Shown here one piece after another: positions 29,923-39,989 of a DNA stretch of 64,000 nt; the first letter of the stretch is position 1; each line of letters opens with the position of its first letter. Made by a program: the position numbers and the translations under genes. Origin of the DNA: UBA10649 sp963700745 (lineage in GTDB: Bacteria > Actinomycetota > Actinomycetes > S36-B12); assembly GCA_963700745.1 (NCBI GenBank), contig CAVOYT010000013.1, positions 310,001-374,000 on the forward strand. Direction: 5' to 3'. Below the pieces are notes generated by a model. The model was not told the DNA's origin. It ran no database searches and saw nothing but the letters and a program-made list of their open reading frames with translations.

Positions 29923-30324
29923 ATGGCCATCGCGGCTCCCTTCCCCGCCGCACGTGTCAGTCGCCGCCCGGCTCCGCGCCCCGTGGCATCCCCCCGCGCC
30001 GCACGGTCGAATGGCGTCCGCCTCACCCGCCGCGGCCGCGCCGCTGTCGCGGTTGGGAGCACGCTGTTCCTGCTCCTGGTCGTCATGTTCTCCGGCCGAC
30101 TGAGCGCGGACGCCGGAACGACCATGCTCGAGCAGGGCCGCGCGACCGGCGTCGTCGTAGTGCAGCCGGGGGAGAACCTCTGGCAGATCGCGAAGGCCGT
30201 TGCCCCCCAGGCGGATCCTCGCGAGACGGTGACGGCTATTCGTGAGCTCAACGGGATCGGGGATTCCACGGTCGTGGCCGGCCAGTCGATCATCGTGCCG
30301 GTGGTGAGTGACGCCCGAGGCTGA
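29923..30324 (+). CDS. LysM-domain membrane protein, SOS-induced cell-division suppressor type
   Basis: The protein has 133 residues. A basic Pro/Arg/Ala-rich N-terminus (residues 1-45) precedes one membrane segment (VAVGSTLFLLLVVMFSGRL) and a C-terminal LysM domain outside the membrane (VVVVQPGENLWQIAKAVAPQ to VVAGQSIIVPVV). Size, layout, LexA box and divergent position next to lexA match YneA/DivS/ChiZ-like proteins, which delay septation during DNA damage. AAAGG lies 8-11 bases before the ATG. The division role is by analogy. Confidence 0.85.
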   Translation: MAIAAPFPAARVSRRPAPRPVASPRAARSNGVRLTRRGRAAVAVGSTLFLLLVVMFSGRLSADAGTTMLEQGRATGVVVVQPGENLWQIAKAVAPQADPRETVTAIRELNGIGDSTVVAGQSIIVPVVSDARG

Positions 30325-30367
30325 CCCGTGGGCAGCAACGGGCCTGTCGGGCTCGCATACTGGTCCC

Positions 30368-31398
30368 ATGTCGGTCACCCGCACGCCTTATCGATGGCGC
30401 CACGGGTGGATAGCCCTGATTGCGGCCACGTTGGTCGCCGTCGTGGTCCCGACCGCGGGCGCCATGCCCGAACCGCCAGAGCCGACTCGGCTACCTCACT
30501 CTCGGACTCAGTCTCGGACTCAGTCCCGGACTCGCTCCCGGAACTGCCACCGAGCCTTCTTCCGAAGCCAGTGCCAACAGTCGCCCCCGTCGTGGCGGTG
30601 CCCGACCAAACCGATCGGCAGTGGCCGAGGAACCCACCCTGGGACGCCTGCCCGCGGCCCGTGTGGCCGGGAGAGATCAGCGACGGGTCGCCGGGCGGCG
30701 GACGCCGAGTCCTGGTCCTCGGCGATTCGCTGACGAGGGACTCGCGCACGCTCACCGCCAAGTCCATGCGGGCGAGCGGCTGGACGCCCACCTTCCGGTG
30801 TTGGGGGTCCAAGCGCCTGGACTGGGGTATCGCCCAGGTCCGGCGGGCCAAGTCCCTTGGCCAGCTCCCCAGGTACGTCGTCGTGGCCCTCGGCACCAAC
30901 GACATCTCCTGGGAGACGCCCCAGACGACACAGCGGCGGGTGCACGCCCTGCTCGATGCCATCGGCCCGAAGCGTCAGGTGCTGTGGGTGGATCTGGACG
31001 TCGACCACAGCGCCTTCTCCAGTTCCCGGGCGCAGTGGTTCAACGGGATGATCCGCGAGGTCGCCGAGAAGCGCACGAACGTGACGGTCATCCCTTGGCG
31101 ACGGGTGGCCAGGGCAGCGAGTGCTGGTCGGTTCGACGGGATCCACTACGGCCCGAGTGGTTTCCGTCTGCGCGCCCTGACCGTGACCAAGGCATTGAAC
31201 GTGGCCGGCAGGGCGAACCCAGTGCCCTCGCCCCGGCCGACGCCTGCCGCGACGCCCACCGACATGCCCACGCCGGACCCCAGCGCTTCGCCGATCCCCG
31301 AACCGTGGACGCCGACCCTCATCCCGACCCCGGTGCCCTCGCCGGTGGCTCCGGGCCCGTCGGTCGGGTCGTCAGCAACGCCGTCGTCCGGCAACTAG
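30368..31398 (+). CDS. Secreted SGNH/GDSL hydrolase (frame break near the N-terminus)
   Basis: Exported esterase-like protein of about 342 residues. I chose the ATG at 30368 because it gives a signal peptide (YRWRHGWIALIAATLVAVVV followed by PTAGA). The frame then changes near 30485 (two extra bases or one missing) into the main frame. A Ser/Asp/Val/Pro linker from a 12-base repeat follows. The catalytic domain has block I RVLVLGDSLTRDS, block III VVALGTNDISWETP and block V FDGIHYGPSGFRL. The C-terminal 60 residues are a Pro/Thr/Ser-rich tail. Like the lipoprotein at 27989-28923 it flanks the lexA-LysM pair. Substrate unknown. Confidence 0.8.
30500..30541 (+). repeat. 12-base tandem repeat inside the SGNH hydrolase gene
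   Basis: About 3.5 units of TCTCGGACTCAG / TCCCGGACTCGC encode Ser-Asp-Ser-(Val/Leu) repeats of the linker after the signal peptide. Units 1 and 2 are identical; unit 3 differs at two positions. Confidence 0.8.
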
Positions 31399-31613
31399 TC
31401 GGCGACGCGCCGGGAAATATCCCTTGCCAAGGGGTTGTTGAAGCGCTACGTTGCTACCCCTAGATGTAGTAGTAACAAGCATGTGATTCATCAACAGGTT
31501 GTGGTTGATGATCAACAGGTCCTCCACAGGGAATCCCCAAGGAAATCCCCAGGAAGGCCGAAATGGCGTTGCTGATGTGACGAGAGTGACGATTGAGGAG
31601 GGGGGTGCACCAG
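31399..31613 (+). promoter_or_regulatory. Leader/promoter region of nrdR-nrdJ with an NrdR-box-like site
   Basis: CCCCTAGATGTAGTAG (31457-31472) centres on the palindrome CTA-GATG-TAG and resembles the NrdR box. A second site at the usual spacing was not clear. Downstream, TCATCAAC and GTTGATGA (about 31488-31511) form an 8-bp hairpin with an 8-base loop. The B12-riboswitch core GCCACTG is not seen, so cobalamin control is not supported. Confidence 0.55.
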
Positions 31614-32114
31614 ATGCGGTGTCCGTTCTGCAAGGCCGATGACTCGCGGGTGGTGGATTCCCGGGTGATCGACGATGGCCTGGCCATCCGCCGCCGCCGT
31701 GAGTGCGCCGACTGCGGGCGGCGATTCACCACGGCCGAGACCGCCATGCTCTTCGTGGCCAAGCGCTCCGGCACGACCGAGCCGTTCAGCCGGGCCAAGG
31801 TGGTCAGTGGCGTGCGCAAGGCCTGCCAGGGGCGCCCGGTGAGCGAGGACGATCTCGCTCGGCTGGCCCAGCAGGTCGAGGACATCCTGCGGGCCACCGG
31901 ATCCGCCGAGATCCCGGCCATGGAGGTCGGGCTCGCCATCCTGGGACCGCTGCGGGAGCTCGATGAGGTCGCCTACCTGCGCTTCGCCTCGGTCTACCGC
32001 TCCTTCGACACCCTCGACGACTTCGAGGCAGAGATCGCGTTGCTCCGCGCCGAGGGCGACCCCGTGGGCGAGGAGCCCACCGTCAACACCAACACGACTT
32101 CCCACACCCAGTGA
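31614..32114 (+). CDS. nrdR: Transcriptional repressor NrdR
   Basis: Nucleotide-sensing repressor of ribonucleotide reductase genes, 166 residues. It opens with the conserved zinc ribbon MRCPFCKADDSRVVDSR, completed by CADCGRRFTTAETAMLFV. The ATP-cone follows (RAKVVSGVRKACQGRPVSE to EVAYLRFASVYRSFDTLDDF). I chose the ATG at 31614 because family members start MRCPFC; a GTG at 31605 is possible and sits closer to GAGGAGGGG. It stands directly before nrdJ, 28 bp apart, and is expected to control it. Confidence 0.96.
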   Translation: MRCPFCKADDSRVVDSRVIDDGLAIRRRRECADCGRRFTTAETAMLFVAKRSGTTEPFSRAKVVSGVRKACQGRPVSEDDLARLAQQVEDILRATGSAEIPAMEVGLAILGPLRELDEVAYLRFASVYRSFDTLDDFEAEIALLRAEGDPVGEEPTVNTNTTSHTQ

Positions 32115-32142
32115 CCGCTCGCGAGGAAGAAAGGCACTACGC

Positions 32143-35001
32143 ATGACCATTACCAGCACCGACACCGAGGTCTTCGTGCACAACACGCTGCACAACCCGG
32201 GCCTGACCATCGAGCGGCTCTACACCACCGAGGGGGTGCACCCCTATGACGAGGTCGAATGGGATCGTCGCGACGTCGTCCAGACGAACTGGAAGACCGG
32301 CGAGATCGTCTTCGAGCAGCGCGGCGTCGAGTTCCCCGACTTCTGGAGCGTCAACGCCTCGACGATCGTCACCACGAAGTACTTCCGCGGTGCCGTTGGT
32401 ACCCCCGAGCGCGAGCACAGCCTGCGCCAGCTTCTCGATCGCGTGGTGCTGACCTACGTGAAGGCCGGACGCGAGCACGGCTACTTCGCGACCGAGGACG
32501 ACGCGATCATCTTCGAGCACGAGCTGACCTACATGCTTCTGCACCAGGTGTTCTCCTTCAACAGCCCGGTCTGGTTCAACGTCGGCACGGTCTCCCCGCA
32601 GCAGGTGAGCGCCTGCTTCATCCTCGCGGTCGACGACACGATGGACTCGATCCTCAACTGGTACAAGGAGGAGGGCCTGATCTTCAAGGGCGGCTCCGGT
32701 GCCGGCCTGAACCTCTCGCGCATCCGCTCCAGCAAGGAACTGCTCAAGTCCTCCGGCGGCACGGCCTCCGGGCCGGTGTCGTTCATGCGCGGTGCCGATG
32801 CCTCGGCGGGCACCATCAAGTCCGGCGGCGCCACCCGCCGCGCGGCCAAGATGGTCGTCCTCGATGTCGACCACCCCGACATCGAGGAGTTCATCGAGAC
32901 CAAGGTGCGCGAGGAGGACAAGATCCGTGTCCTTCGCGACGCGGGCTACGACATGGATCTCGGCGGCAAGGACATCACCTCCGTCCAGTACCAGAACGCC
33001 AACAACTCCGTGCGCGTCTCGGACCTGTTCATGCACGCAGTGGAGAACGGCGAGCCCTTCGGGCTCACGGCGCGGATCGACGGCTCGGTCGTCGAGACGA
33101 TCGACGCCAAGGGCCTGTTCCGCACGATGACCGAGGCCGCCTGGGCATGTGCCGATCCCGGCATCCAGTACGACGACACGATCAACGACTGGCACACGAA
33201 CCCCGAGACCGGCCGCATCAACGCGTCCAACCCGTGCTCGGAGTACATGAGCCTGGACAACTCCTCGTGCAACCTCGCGAGCCTGAACCTGCTGACCTTC
33301 CTGAAGGACGACGACACCTTCGACGCGGAGCGGTTCTCGCGTGCCGTGGAGTTCGTGATCACGGCGATGGACATCTCGATCTGCTTCGCCGACTTCCCGA
33401 CCGATGCGATCGGCGACACCACCCGCCGGTACCGCCAGCTCGGCATCGGCTACGCCAACCTCGGCGCCCTGCTGATGGCGACCGGCCTGCCCTACGACTC
33501 CGAAGCCGGACGCTCCTTCGCCGCGTCCATCACCAGCCTGATGACCGGTACCGCCTACAAGCGCAGCGCGGAACTGGCCGGCATCGTCGGCCCCTACGAC
33601 GGCTACGCCCGCAACGTCGACGCGCACAAGCGCGTGATGCGCAAGCATGCTGCCGCGAACGACAACGTGCGCACGATGTCCAGCCTGGACGGCGACGTGC
33701 AGAAGGTCGCCAACAAGGTGTGGGAGGAGTGCCTGCGCACCGGTGACACGAACGGCTGGCGCAACGCGCAGGCGTCGGTGCTCGCCCCCACCGGGACCAT
33801 CGGCTTCATGATGGACTGCGACACCACCGGCATCGAGCCGGACTTCTCCCTGGTGAAGTTCAAGAAGCTCGTCGGCGGCGGCTCGATGCAGATCGTCAAC
33901 CAGACGATCCCGCGCGCCCTGCGTCGCGTCGGCTACACCGAGGAGACCGTCGAGGCGATCGTCGAGTACATCGGCGAGCACGGCCACGTCGTCGACGCGC
34001 CCGGCCTCAAGACCGAGCACTACGAGATCTTCGATACGGCGATGGGCCAGCGGTCGATCACCCCGATGGGCCACGTGCGGATGATGGCGGCCGTCCAGCC
34101 GTTCATCTCCGGTGCCATCTCCAAGACCGTGAACATGCCGGAGTCGGCCACCGTCGAGGAGGTCGAGGAGATCTACTTCCAGGGCTGGAAGATGGGGATC
34201 AAGGCCCTGGCGATCTACCGCGACAACTGCAAGGTCGGCCAGCCGCTCAGCGATGCCAAGGCGAAGAAGGTCGACGAGATCGTCGACGCGACCGCCGAGG
34301 CGGTCTCCGCGGCGCTGGCCGCCCAGCCGGTGCGTCGGAGGCTGCCGAAGAGCCGCCCCAGCGTCACGACGAGCTTCTCCGTCGCGGGTGCCGAGGGGTA
34401 CATGACGGCTGGCTCCTACCCCGACAACGGGCTCGGCGAGGTGTTCCTCAAGCTCGGCAAGCAGGGTTCGACCCTGGCCGGGGTGATGGACGCCTTCTCC
34501 ATCGCGATCAGCATCGCGCTGCAGTACGGCGTGCCGCTGGAGGCCTTCGTCAGCAAGTTCGTCAACATGCGGTTCGAGCCTGCGGGCATGACCGACGATC
34601 CGGACATCCGGATCTCGCAGTCGATCATGGACTACATCTTCCGTCGCCTGGCCCTGGACTACCTGCCCTACGAGAAGCGCGAGGCCCTCGGCATCTTCAC
34701 GGCAGACGAGCGCGCGGCGACCGTCGCGGCGACCTACGGTGGTCCGGCCCCAGCTGCCTCGGCCGACCTGGACGTGGCCATCGGGGAAGCCGGTGACGAG
34801 GCCGCGGCAGAAGTGAGCGCGGAGACCGCGCCGGTGCCGGCGAAGCACCACAGCAATGCGCACTCCAGCGCCGAGCTGCTCGAGGAGATCACCGGCACCG
34901 CCTCCGATGCACCGCTGTGCATGACCTGCGGCATCAAGATGCGCCCGGCCGGATCCTGCTACGTCTGCGAGGGCTGCGGGAGCACGTCCGGCTGCAGCTG
35001 A
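32143..35001 (+). CDS. nrdJ: Class II (adenosylcobalamin-dependent) ribonucleotide reductase
   Basis: Reduces ribonucleotides to deoxyribonucleotides with or without oxygen, using B12. The protein has 952 residues and an intact frame over 2.9 kb. Motifs include FSFNSPVWFNVGTVSPQQV, SACFILAVDDTMDSI, GLIFKGGSGAGLNLSRIRSS, NPCSEYMSLDNSSCNLASLN with the Cys/Glu active-site set, and LAPTGTIGFMMDCDTTGIEP. The C-terminal zinc-finger-like tail is CMTCGIKMRPAGSCYVCEGC, giving the redox-active Cys pair region. A near-perfect terminator follows. The gene implies a cobalamin supply, as the corrinoid pathway at the start of the window also requires. Confidence 0.97.
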   Translation: MTITSTDTEVFVHNTLHNPGLTIERLYTTEGVHPYDEVEWDRRDVVQTNWKTGEIVFEQRGVEFPDFWSVNASTIVTTKYFRGAVGTPEREHSLRQLLDRVVLTYVKAGREHGYFATEDDAIIFEHELTYMLLHQVFSFNSPVWFNVGTVSPQQVSACFILAVDDTMDSILNWYKEEGLIFKGGSGAGLNLSRIRSSKELLKSSGGTASGPVSFMRGADASAGTIKSGGATRRAAKMVVLDVDHPDIEEFIETKVREEDKIRVLRDAGYDMDLGGKDITSVQYQNANNSVRVSDLFMHAVENGEPFGLTARIDGSVVETIDAKGLFRTMTEAAWACADPGIQYDDTINDWHTNPETGRINASNPCSEYMSLDNSSCNLASLNLLTFLKDDDTFDAERFSRAVEFVITAMDISICFADFPTDAIGDTTRRYRQLGIGYANLGALLMATGLPYDSEAGRSFAASITSLMTGTAYKRSAELAGIVGPYDGYARNVDAHKRVMRKHAAANDNVRTMSSLDGDVQKVANKVWEECLRTGDTNGWRNAQASVLAPTGTIGFMMDCDTTGIEPDFSLVKFKKLVGGGSMQIVNQTIPRALRRVGYTEETVEAIVEYIGEHGHVVDAPGLKTEHYEIFDTAMGQRSITPMGHVRMMAAVQPFISGAISKTVNMPESATVEEVEEIYFQGWKMGIKALAIYRDNCKVGQPLSDAKAKKVDEIVDATAEAVSAALAAQPVRRRLPKSRPSVTTSFSVAGAEGYMTAGSYPDNGLGEVFLKLGKQGSTLAGVMDAFSIAISIALQYGVPLEAFVSKFVNMRFEPAGMTDDPDIRISQSIMDYIFRRLALDYLPYEKREALGIFTADERAATVAATYGGPAPAASADLDVAIGEAGDEAAAEVSAETAPVPAKHHSNAHSSAELLEEITGTASDAPLCMTCGIKMRPAGSCYVCEGCGSTSGCS

Positions 35002-35046
35002 TGTGAACGGACACGGAAAGATCTGGTTCGGACCCGCTGGACATGG

Positions 35047-35079
35047 GGAAGGCCTCGCTCAGGTGGAGCGAGGCCTTCC
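35047..35079 (+). terminator. Terminator hairpin after nrdJ
   Basis: Perfect 14-bp stem GGAAGGCCTCGCTC / GAGCGAGGCCTTCC around a 5-base loop. It starts 45 bp after the nrdJ stop and precedes the convergent LuxR gene. Confidence 0.88.
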
Positions 35080-35115
35080 GCATGAGGGGGGGTGTCTTCG
35101 ACCCTCGTCGGTCGG

Positions 35116-36279
35116 TCACCGCGCGGCTGCCTGCGGGACACGCGTCTGCAGGTGGCCGCCAGCATTCAGCGGGTCGTGGGCCACGATGCCCGGGAGCTGG
35201 TCATGGAAGAACACCTGCGAGAGCAGTTCACGTCTCGAGTTCGTCGCGGTCTTCGCGAAGACCGCCTTGAGGTGGTCCTGGACGGTCCACGGCGAGATCA
35301 CGAGTCGCCCGGCGATGGCCGAGGTGTCGAGTCCCCGGGCCACAAGGGTGGCGACCTCCTGCTCACGTGCAGTGAGTCCGAACGCCTCCAGGCGCAGCGG
35401 CACGGCGTACTCCTCGCCCGCGCGCTGCACGACGATCGCCACCCGACCCTCGAGCTGACCCGTCCGGCAGCGAACCATGGAACGTCAGCCAGCCTGACGA
35501 TGTGGGCACATGCAGCGGCGCGGGCCGACCGCCCCTCCCGACCCTGGCGACGCACGTCGGCCGCCAGGGTCAGGGCCGGGATCGGGACGCTTCGGTGGAT
35601 CGGGTCGTCGATGGCGAGTGACTCCAGCAGGGCGACGGCAGGCGGCGTGGTGAACTCGACCTCGTCGTTCGCGTCCAGCACGAGGAGTCCGGGCGCCCGG
35701 TCCTCGTCCGCTCGGCGCGCGGCGTCGAAGCGATACGAGTGCCGAAGCGCCTCGGCAATCGGACGCGAGAGCCGCGCCATGACGCGAGCCTCCTCGGGCG
35801 TGAAGTCCCCGGTGGCCTCCGTGCGGTGCAGGACGACGCACCCCCAGGCGCGGCCCCGAGTGACCATCGCGGCGCGCATCTCGAAGGGGGTGCCTATCGG
35901 CTCGAGGTACTCGACATAGCGGGCGCTGCGCTCGGGCCGCCCCCGCGTGGTCTCGCTGAGGATCCCGACGGGCGTGCGACGCGCGGCGAGCGATGCGAAG
36001 GTGTTGACGTCCTCACGGACGTACTCGCTGGACACGACGGCGCCGGCGGCCATCGCCTCGGTCTCCGGCGTGAGGAAGCCGGCGGTCATCAACTCGACGG
36101 GGTTGGCGGTCGTGAGCAGGCGAGTGTCCGGGTCGAGTCCGTGCCAGCAGGCGGCGTCTACGGGGAAGACGCGGCGGATCCGGGCGGCGAGCTCCTCGTG
36201 GAGCTCGGCGTAGGGCAGGCCTCGGGCGCCCAGCTCGTTCGACGTCGGCGACGAGTCGATCGGTGTCCCACCGCTCCAT
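35116..36279 (-). CDS. LuxR-type regulator with GAF-like sensor region (two compensating frame breaks)
   Basis: Transcription factor of about 387 residues. The C-terminal LuxR helix-turn-helix has FGLTAREQEVATLVARGLD and SPWTVQDHLKAVFAKTATNS. The N-terminal two thirds (LPYAELHEELAARIRRVFPV, RAAMVTRGRAWGCVVLHRTE, TPEEARVMARLSRPIAEALR, LVLDANDEVEFTTPPAVALL) look like a GAF/PAS-type input domain. ATG at 36279 gives MERWDTDRLVADV; an extra base after GTC near 36240 leads to NELGARGLPYAEL. A missing base near 35487 precedes the DNA-binding part. No sensor kinase partner is adjacent. Signal and targets unknown. Confidence 0.75.
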
Positions 36280-36424
36280 GAGGACATGGTGCCCGCGCCG
36301 CACGAGCCCAGGGCCCAGATGCGCGAAAGATCCCAGATCCGCAGGGATGTGGGTGAGCGGGTCCGCGGCCGGAGAGTCGGACGTGCGCCGAGACCGGCGC
36401 GAACCCCACGACAAGGAGCCGACC

Positions 36425-36812
36425 ATGACCGCCGACACCGTCACCACCGACTGCCATCGACCTCGCCACCCAGCGGGTGTGCTTCGCGGCACCTCTGCGA
36501 CCGGGCGCGACCGCGCTGGACCGCGAGGAGATGCTCGTCGTGCTGGACCGGCGAGCGCAGCGAGGACCACGTCGCGCTCGCGTCGCCGCCACGGCATCAC
36601 CCGCGAGGATGTCTGGATCCAGTCGACGCCGGCTGGTGACGTCGCGGTGATCCTGATCGAGTCGACGGATCTCCCGAGCGCCCTCCTGGGGATCGCCACC
36701 TCGACAGGAACCGTTCGACGTCTGGTTCCGAGACCACCTGCTCGCGGTGCACGGGATGGACCTCTCCGAGGGCATGTCGCTGCCTGAGCAGGTCTTGGAC
36801 TTCCACACCTGA
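36425..36812 (+). CDS. Small uncharacterised protein (several frame breaks)
   Basis: I do not recognise this gene with confidence. Joining frames gives about 128 residues: MTADTVTT, AIDLATQRVCFAAPLRPGAT, ALDREEMLVVLD, HGITREDVWIQSTPAGDVAV, ILIESTDLPSALLGIATS, then FDVWFRDHLLAVHGMDL and the end LPEQVLDFHT. It has no signal or membrane segment. The Trp-x-x-x-x-x-Gly-Asp pattern with a central hydrophobic strand recalls small soluble DUF6176-like proteins, but that is a weak impression. It is divergent from the LuxR gene, which may control it. At least four breaks occur within 390 bp. Confidence 0.55.
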
Positions 36813-36935
36813 GCGACAGGCGTCTATTGCGCCTCACTCAGGAGCCCGCGCCAACGGGAGCCTTGGCACCACCCGCGTCCGCATTGGATGGACTTCGTTT
36901 GTCCGTCGACAGCTGATCTCGACTGACACGGCGCT

Positions 36936-36969
36936 TGCGGCCCCGGCTCCTCTTGGAGTCGGGGCCGCA
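36936..36969. terminator. Bidirectional-type terminator hairpin
   Basis: 15-bp stem TGCGGCCCCGGCTCC / GGAGTCGGGGCCGCA with loop TCTT and one G-T pair. It lies between the convergent small gene (ends 36812) and the histidine kinase (ends 37031). Confidence 0.85.
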
Positions 36970-37030
36970 GCCTGTTCCGTTGCGGCGCGGGTTGCCGCGG
37001 TGGGGGGCTGCCGTCGTCGTGACGGCTGGC

Positions 37031-39989
37031 TCAGGTGCTCGACCGCAGTGGCAGCAAGGCCGTGTGCACGCGCGCGAGCTCCTGCTCGATTCGATCCGCG
37101 TGCTCCCGGGCCTGGTCGAGATCGCCCTGCGTCGCCTCTTCCTCGAGGTTTCGGCACATCTCCTCGAGGTCGGTGGCGCCGAACGTCGCAGCATTGGACT
37201 TGAGAGTGTGTGCGGCCCGTCTCAATGCGACCGTGTCCCCGCCCTCCGAGGCCGTGCGCATCTGGCCGACGAGCCCGGGCGTCTCGGTCATGAACGTCTC
37301 GATGATTTCACCCACGAACTCGTCGCCACCAAGATCGCGCAGGGTCTCCAGTGCGCTTGGGTCGAGATCGGCGCCTTCGCTCTTGCGCCCCGGGACTCGC
37401 AGCAGCGCGCTTTGCAGCTCCTCCATCCGGACCGGCTTGGCGACGTAGTCGTCCATGCCGGCCGCCCGACACGCTTCGCGGTCCTCGGCCATGGCGTTGG
37501 CCGTCATCGCAACCAACCTCGGCCGCGTCCCCTCCGGCAACCTGCTGCGGATCATTCGCGCAGCCTCCAGCCCATCGATCTCGGGCATCTGGACGTCCAT
37601 CAGAACCACGTCGTAGTCGCCCGCCTCGACCGCCTCCACGGCGGCACGCCCGTCCGACACGACGTCGGCCTCGCAGCCGAGTCGACGCAGCATGCCGAGC
37701 GCCACCTTCTGGTTCACCAGGTTGTCTTCAGCGAGCAGGATGCTGAGCGTCGGCAGATCGGGGGGCTCGGCGGCGGTTGGGATGCCGGCGTCTGACTGGA
37801 GCTGACCGAGAACCCGGAGAAGGACGTCACGCAACGCGGTGGCCTTGATCGGCTTGGACAGCTGGGCCGCGAACCGCTGCCCCGCGTCATCGGTGGCCAC
37901 CTGCCCGAGCGAGGAGAGAAGCACGAGCGGGGGAGCATCAGCGTGGCGGCGCTGGATCTCCTCCGCCAGCGCCAGGCCGTCGGTGTCGGGCATGACCATG
38001 TCGAGGAGCACGACATCGAACCGCGCCGGGCGCTCCAGCGACTGCAGGGCCGCGGACTCCGTGAGCGCTGTTGTCGGCTCCATCCCCCACGACTGGGCAA
38101 GGCGGCGCACGATCTCGCAGTTGGTCTCGTTGTCGTCCACCACGAGCAGGGAACAACCGGCCAACGAGGACGTGGACGGCGCAGATGGGACCGCTTCCGT
38201 GACCTCCTGGGCAGGGAAGCGGACGTGGAAGACCGATCCCTCGCCGAGTTGGCTCTCTACCGTGACCTCGCCGCCCATCAACTCGATGAGCCGGCGGGAG
38301 ATGGCAAGGCCCAGGCCGGTCCCGCCGTACTTGCGCGTGGTCGACGCGTCCACCTGGCTGAACGACTCGAAGAGGCGACCGATTCGGTCGCTTGGGATGC
38401 CGATGCCGGTGTCTCGAATGGAGATGTGACAGCTGACGGTGTCCCCGGCGGGGGCAGCGGTCAACTCCACTACCACCTCGCCGTGGTCGGTGAACTTGAC
38501 CGCGTTCGACAACAGGTTCAACAGCACCTGCCGGAGTCGTGGACTATCGCCGAGGATGAGGGCCGGGACGCCGTCTGCGACCACGAGCCCGAGTTCGACC
38601 CCCTTGTCGGCGGCCCGGGTCGACACGATGTCCAGTGCCTGCTCGATGCACTGGACGAGGGAGAACGGCTCTCGCTCGAGCTCCAGTCGACCGGCCTCGA
38701 TCTTGGAGTAGTCGAGGATGTCGTCGATGACGTGCAGCAGTGCCTGACCGCTGGAGTTCACCACCTCGGCGAACTCGCGTTGCTCCGAGGTGAGTTCGGT
38801 ACCCAGCAGCAGGCCGGTCATGCCGATGACGGCATTCATCGGCGTCCTGATCTCATGACTCATGGTGGCCAGGAAGGCGCTCTTGGCCAGCGCGGCGGCT
38901 TCCGCCTCCCGTCGAGCGTCCTCGAGCTCGGCGACGCGTTGCGCCTTGTCGATCGCGGTCGCCGCGTATGCCGCGAAGGTCGAGGCCATCCGGGAATGCT
39001 CTTCCGTGTAGAAGTCCGCCTCGAACTTGTCGAGAGTCAGCTGCCCGATGAGCTTGCCCTCGACGAGCAGCGGCACCCCCATCCATCCCTTGACCCGACC
39101 TCGGCCGTGTTCATCGCTGCGGAAGTGAGCGAAGGTCTCTGAGACGTTCGCGACGATGATCGGGCGACGGTGCTCGACCACGGCGCGGGCCGGATCGTCG
39201 GGGCCCGTCGGGTCGAACCGCTGCCCGATCAACTCGTCGAGGTTCTCGAACCCGTGGCCCCCGACGATCATCATGTCCTTGCCGTCGAACTGCTGGACGC
39301 TGCAGCTGTCGTAGGGCACCACCTTGCGCAGCTCCGTCAGGATGAGCTCGAACACCTCATCCAGCCGCAACGAGCTCCCCAACGCCTGTGCCGCCGTCTG
39401 CAGCGTCTCCGCCTGTTGCCGGGCGTCCCGCTCGGTCTCCAGGAGGCGCGCGTTGTGGATGGCCGTTGCTGCCTGCGCTGCGAAGGCAGTCACCAGGTCT
39501 GCTGCCTCCTCGTCATAGACGTCTGGCTCGTACTTGTCGAGCGTCAGCACCCCGATGACCTCGTCACTGAAGATCAGCGGGGCGCAGATCCAGCCACGGA
39601 TGCGCCCTCCGCCGTGAGCCGAGCCTCGCAAAGTGCCGTAGCCGCGACACGTCGCCAATCACCCGCGGCCGGCGGGAACGGAACACCTCGAAGCTGGGAT
39701 CGGTCTCGTCGTCCAGGTCGAAGGCGAGGCCTAGGATCTTCTCCGGCTCCTCGAACCCCCGGCCCCCGACGATCACTCGCAGCCCTCCCTGGACGACCTG
39801 GATCGACGAGCTGTCATAGGGGACCACGCGATCGAGCTGGCTGAGGATCGTCTCGAAGGTCTCTTCCAGCGTGAGAGTCCGAGCCAGGATCTGTGCCACG
39901 GCGAACAGAGTCTCGGCCCGCACCCGCTCGATCTCTAGTCGCTCGATGCGATCCTCGGCATCGCGCAGTCGCGTGGCCGACTCCTCCAT
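37031..39989 (-). CDS. Hybrid sensor histidine kinase: GAF-GAF-HisKA-HATPase-REC-REC-HPt (one frame break)
   Basis: Multidomain phosphorelay kinase of about 985 residues with no membrane segment. A short coiled coil (RDAEDRIERLEIERVRAETL) leads into GAF 1 (about 30-170) and GAF 2 (about 200-350). The HisKA H-box is MSHEIRTPMNAVIGMTGLLL, the N-box LLNLLSNAVKFTDHG and the G-box GGTGLGLAISRRLIELMGG. REC 1 has VVLLDMVMPDTDG and REC 2 VVLMDVQMPEIDG, both with the phospho-acceptor Asp. The HPt ends the protein with RRAAHTLKSNAATFGA. One extra base near 39632 splits GAF 1. No cognate DNA-binding response regulator is adjacent, so the output is unknown. Confidence 0.92.

Noticed and set aside
32137..34863. 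908-codon open frame on the minus strand
   Set aside because: Fully antisense to nrdJ, whose protein is intact and conserved; shadow of codon bias.
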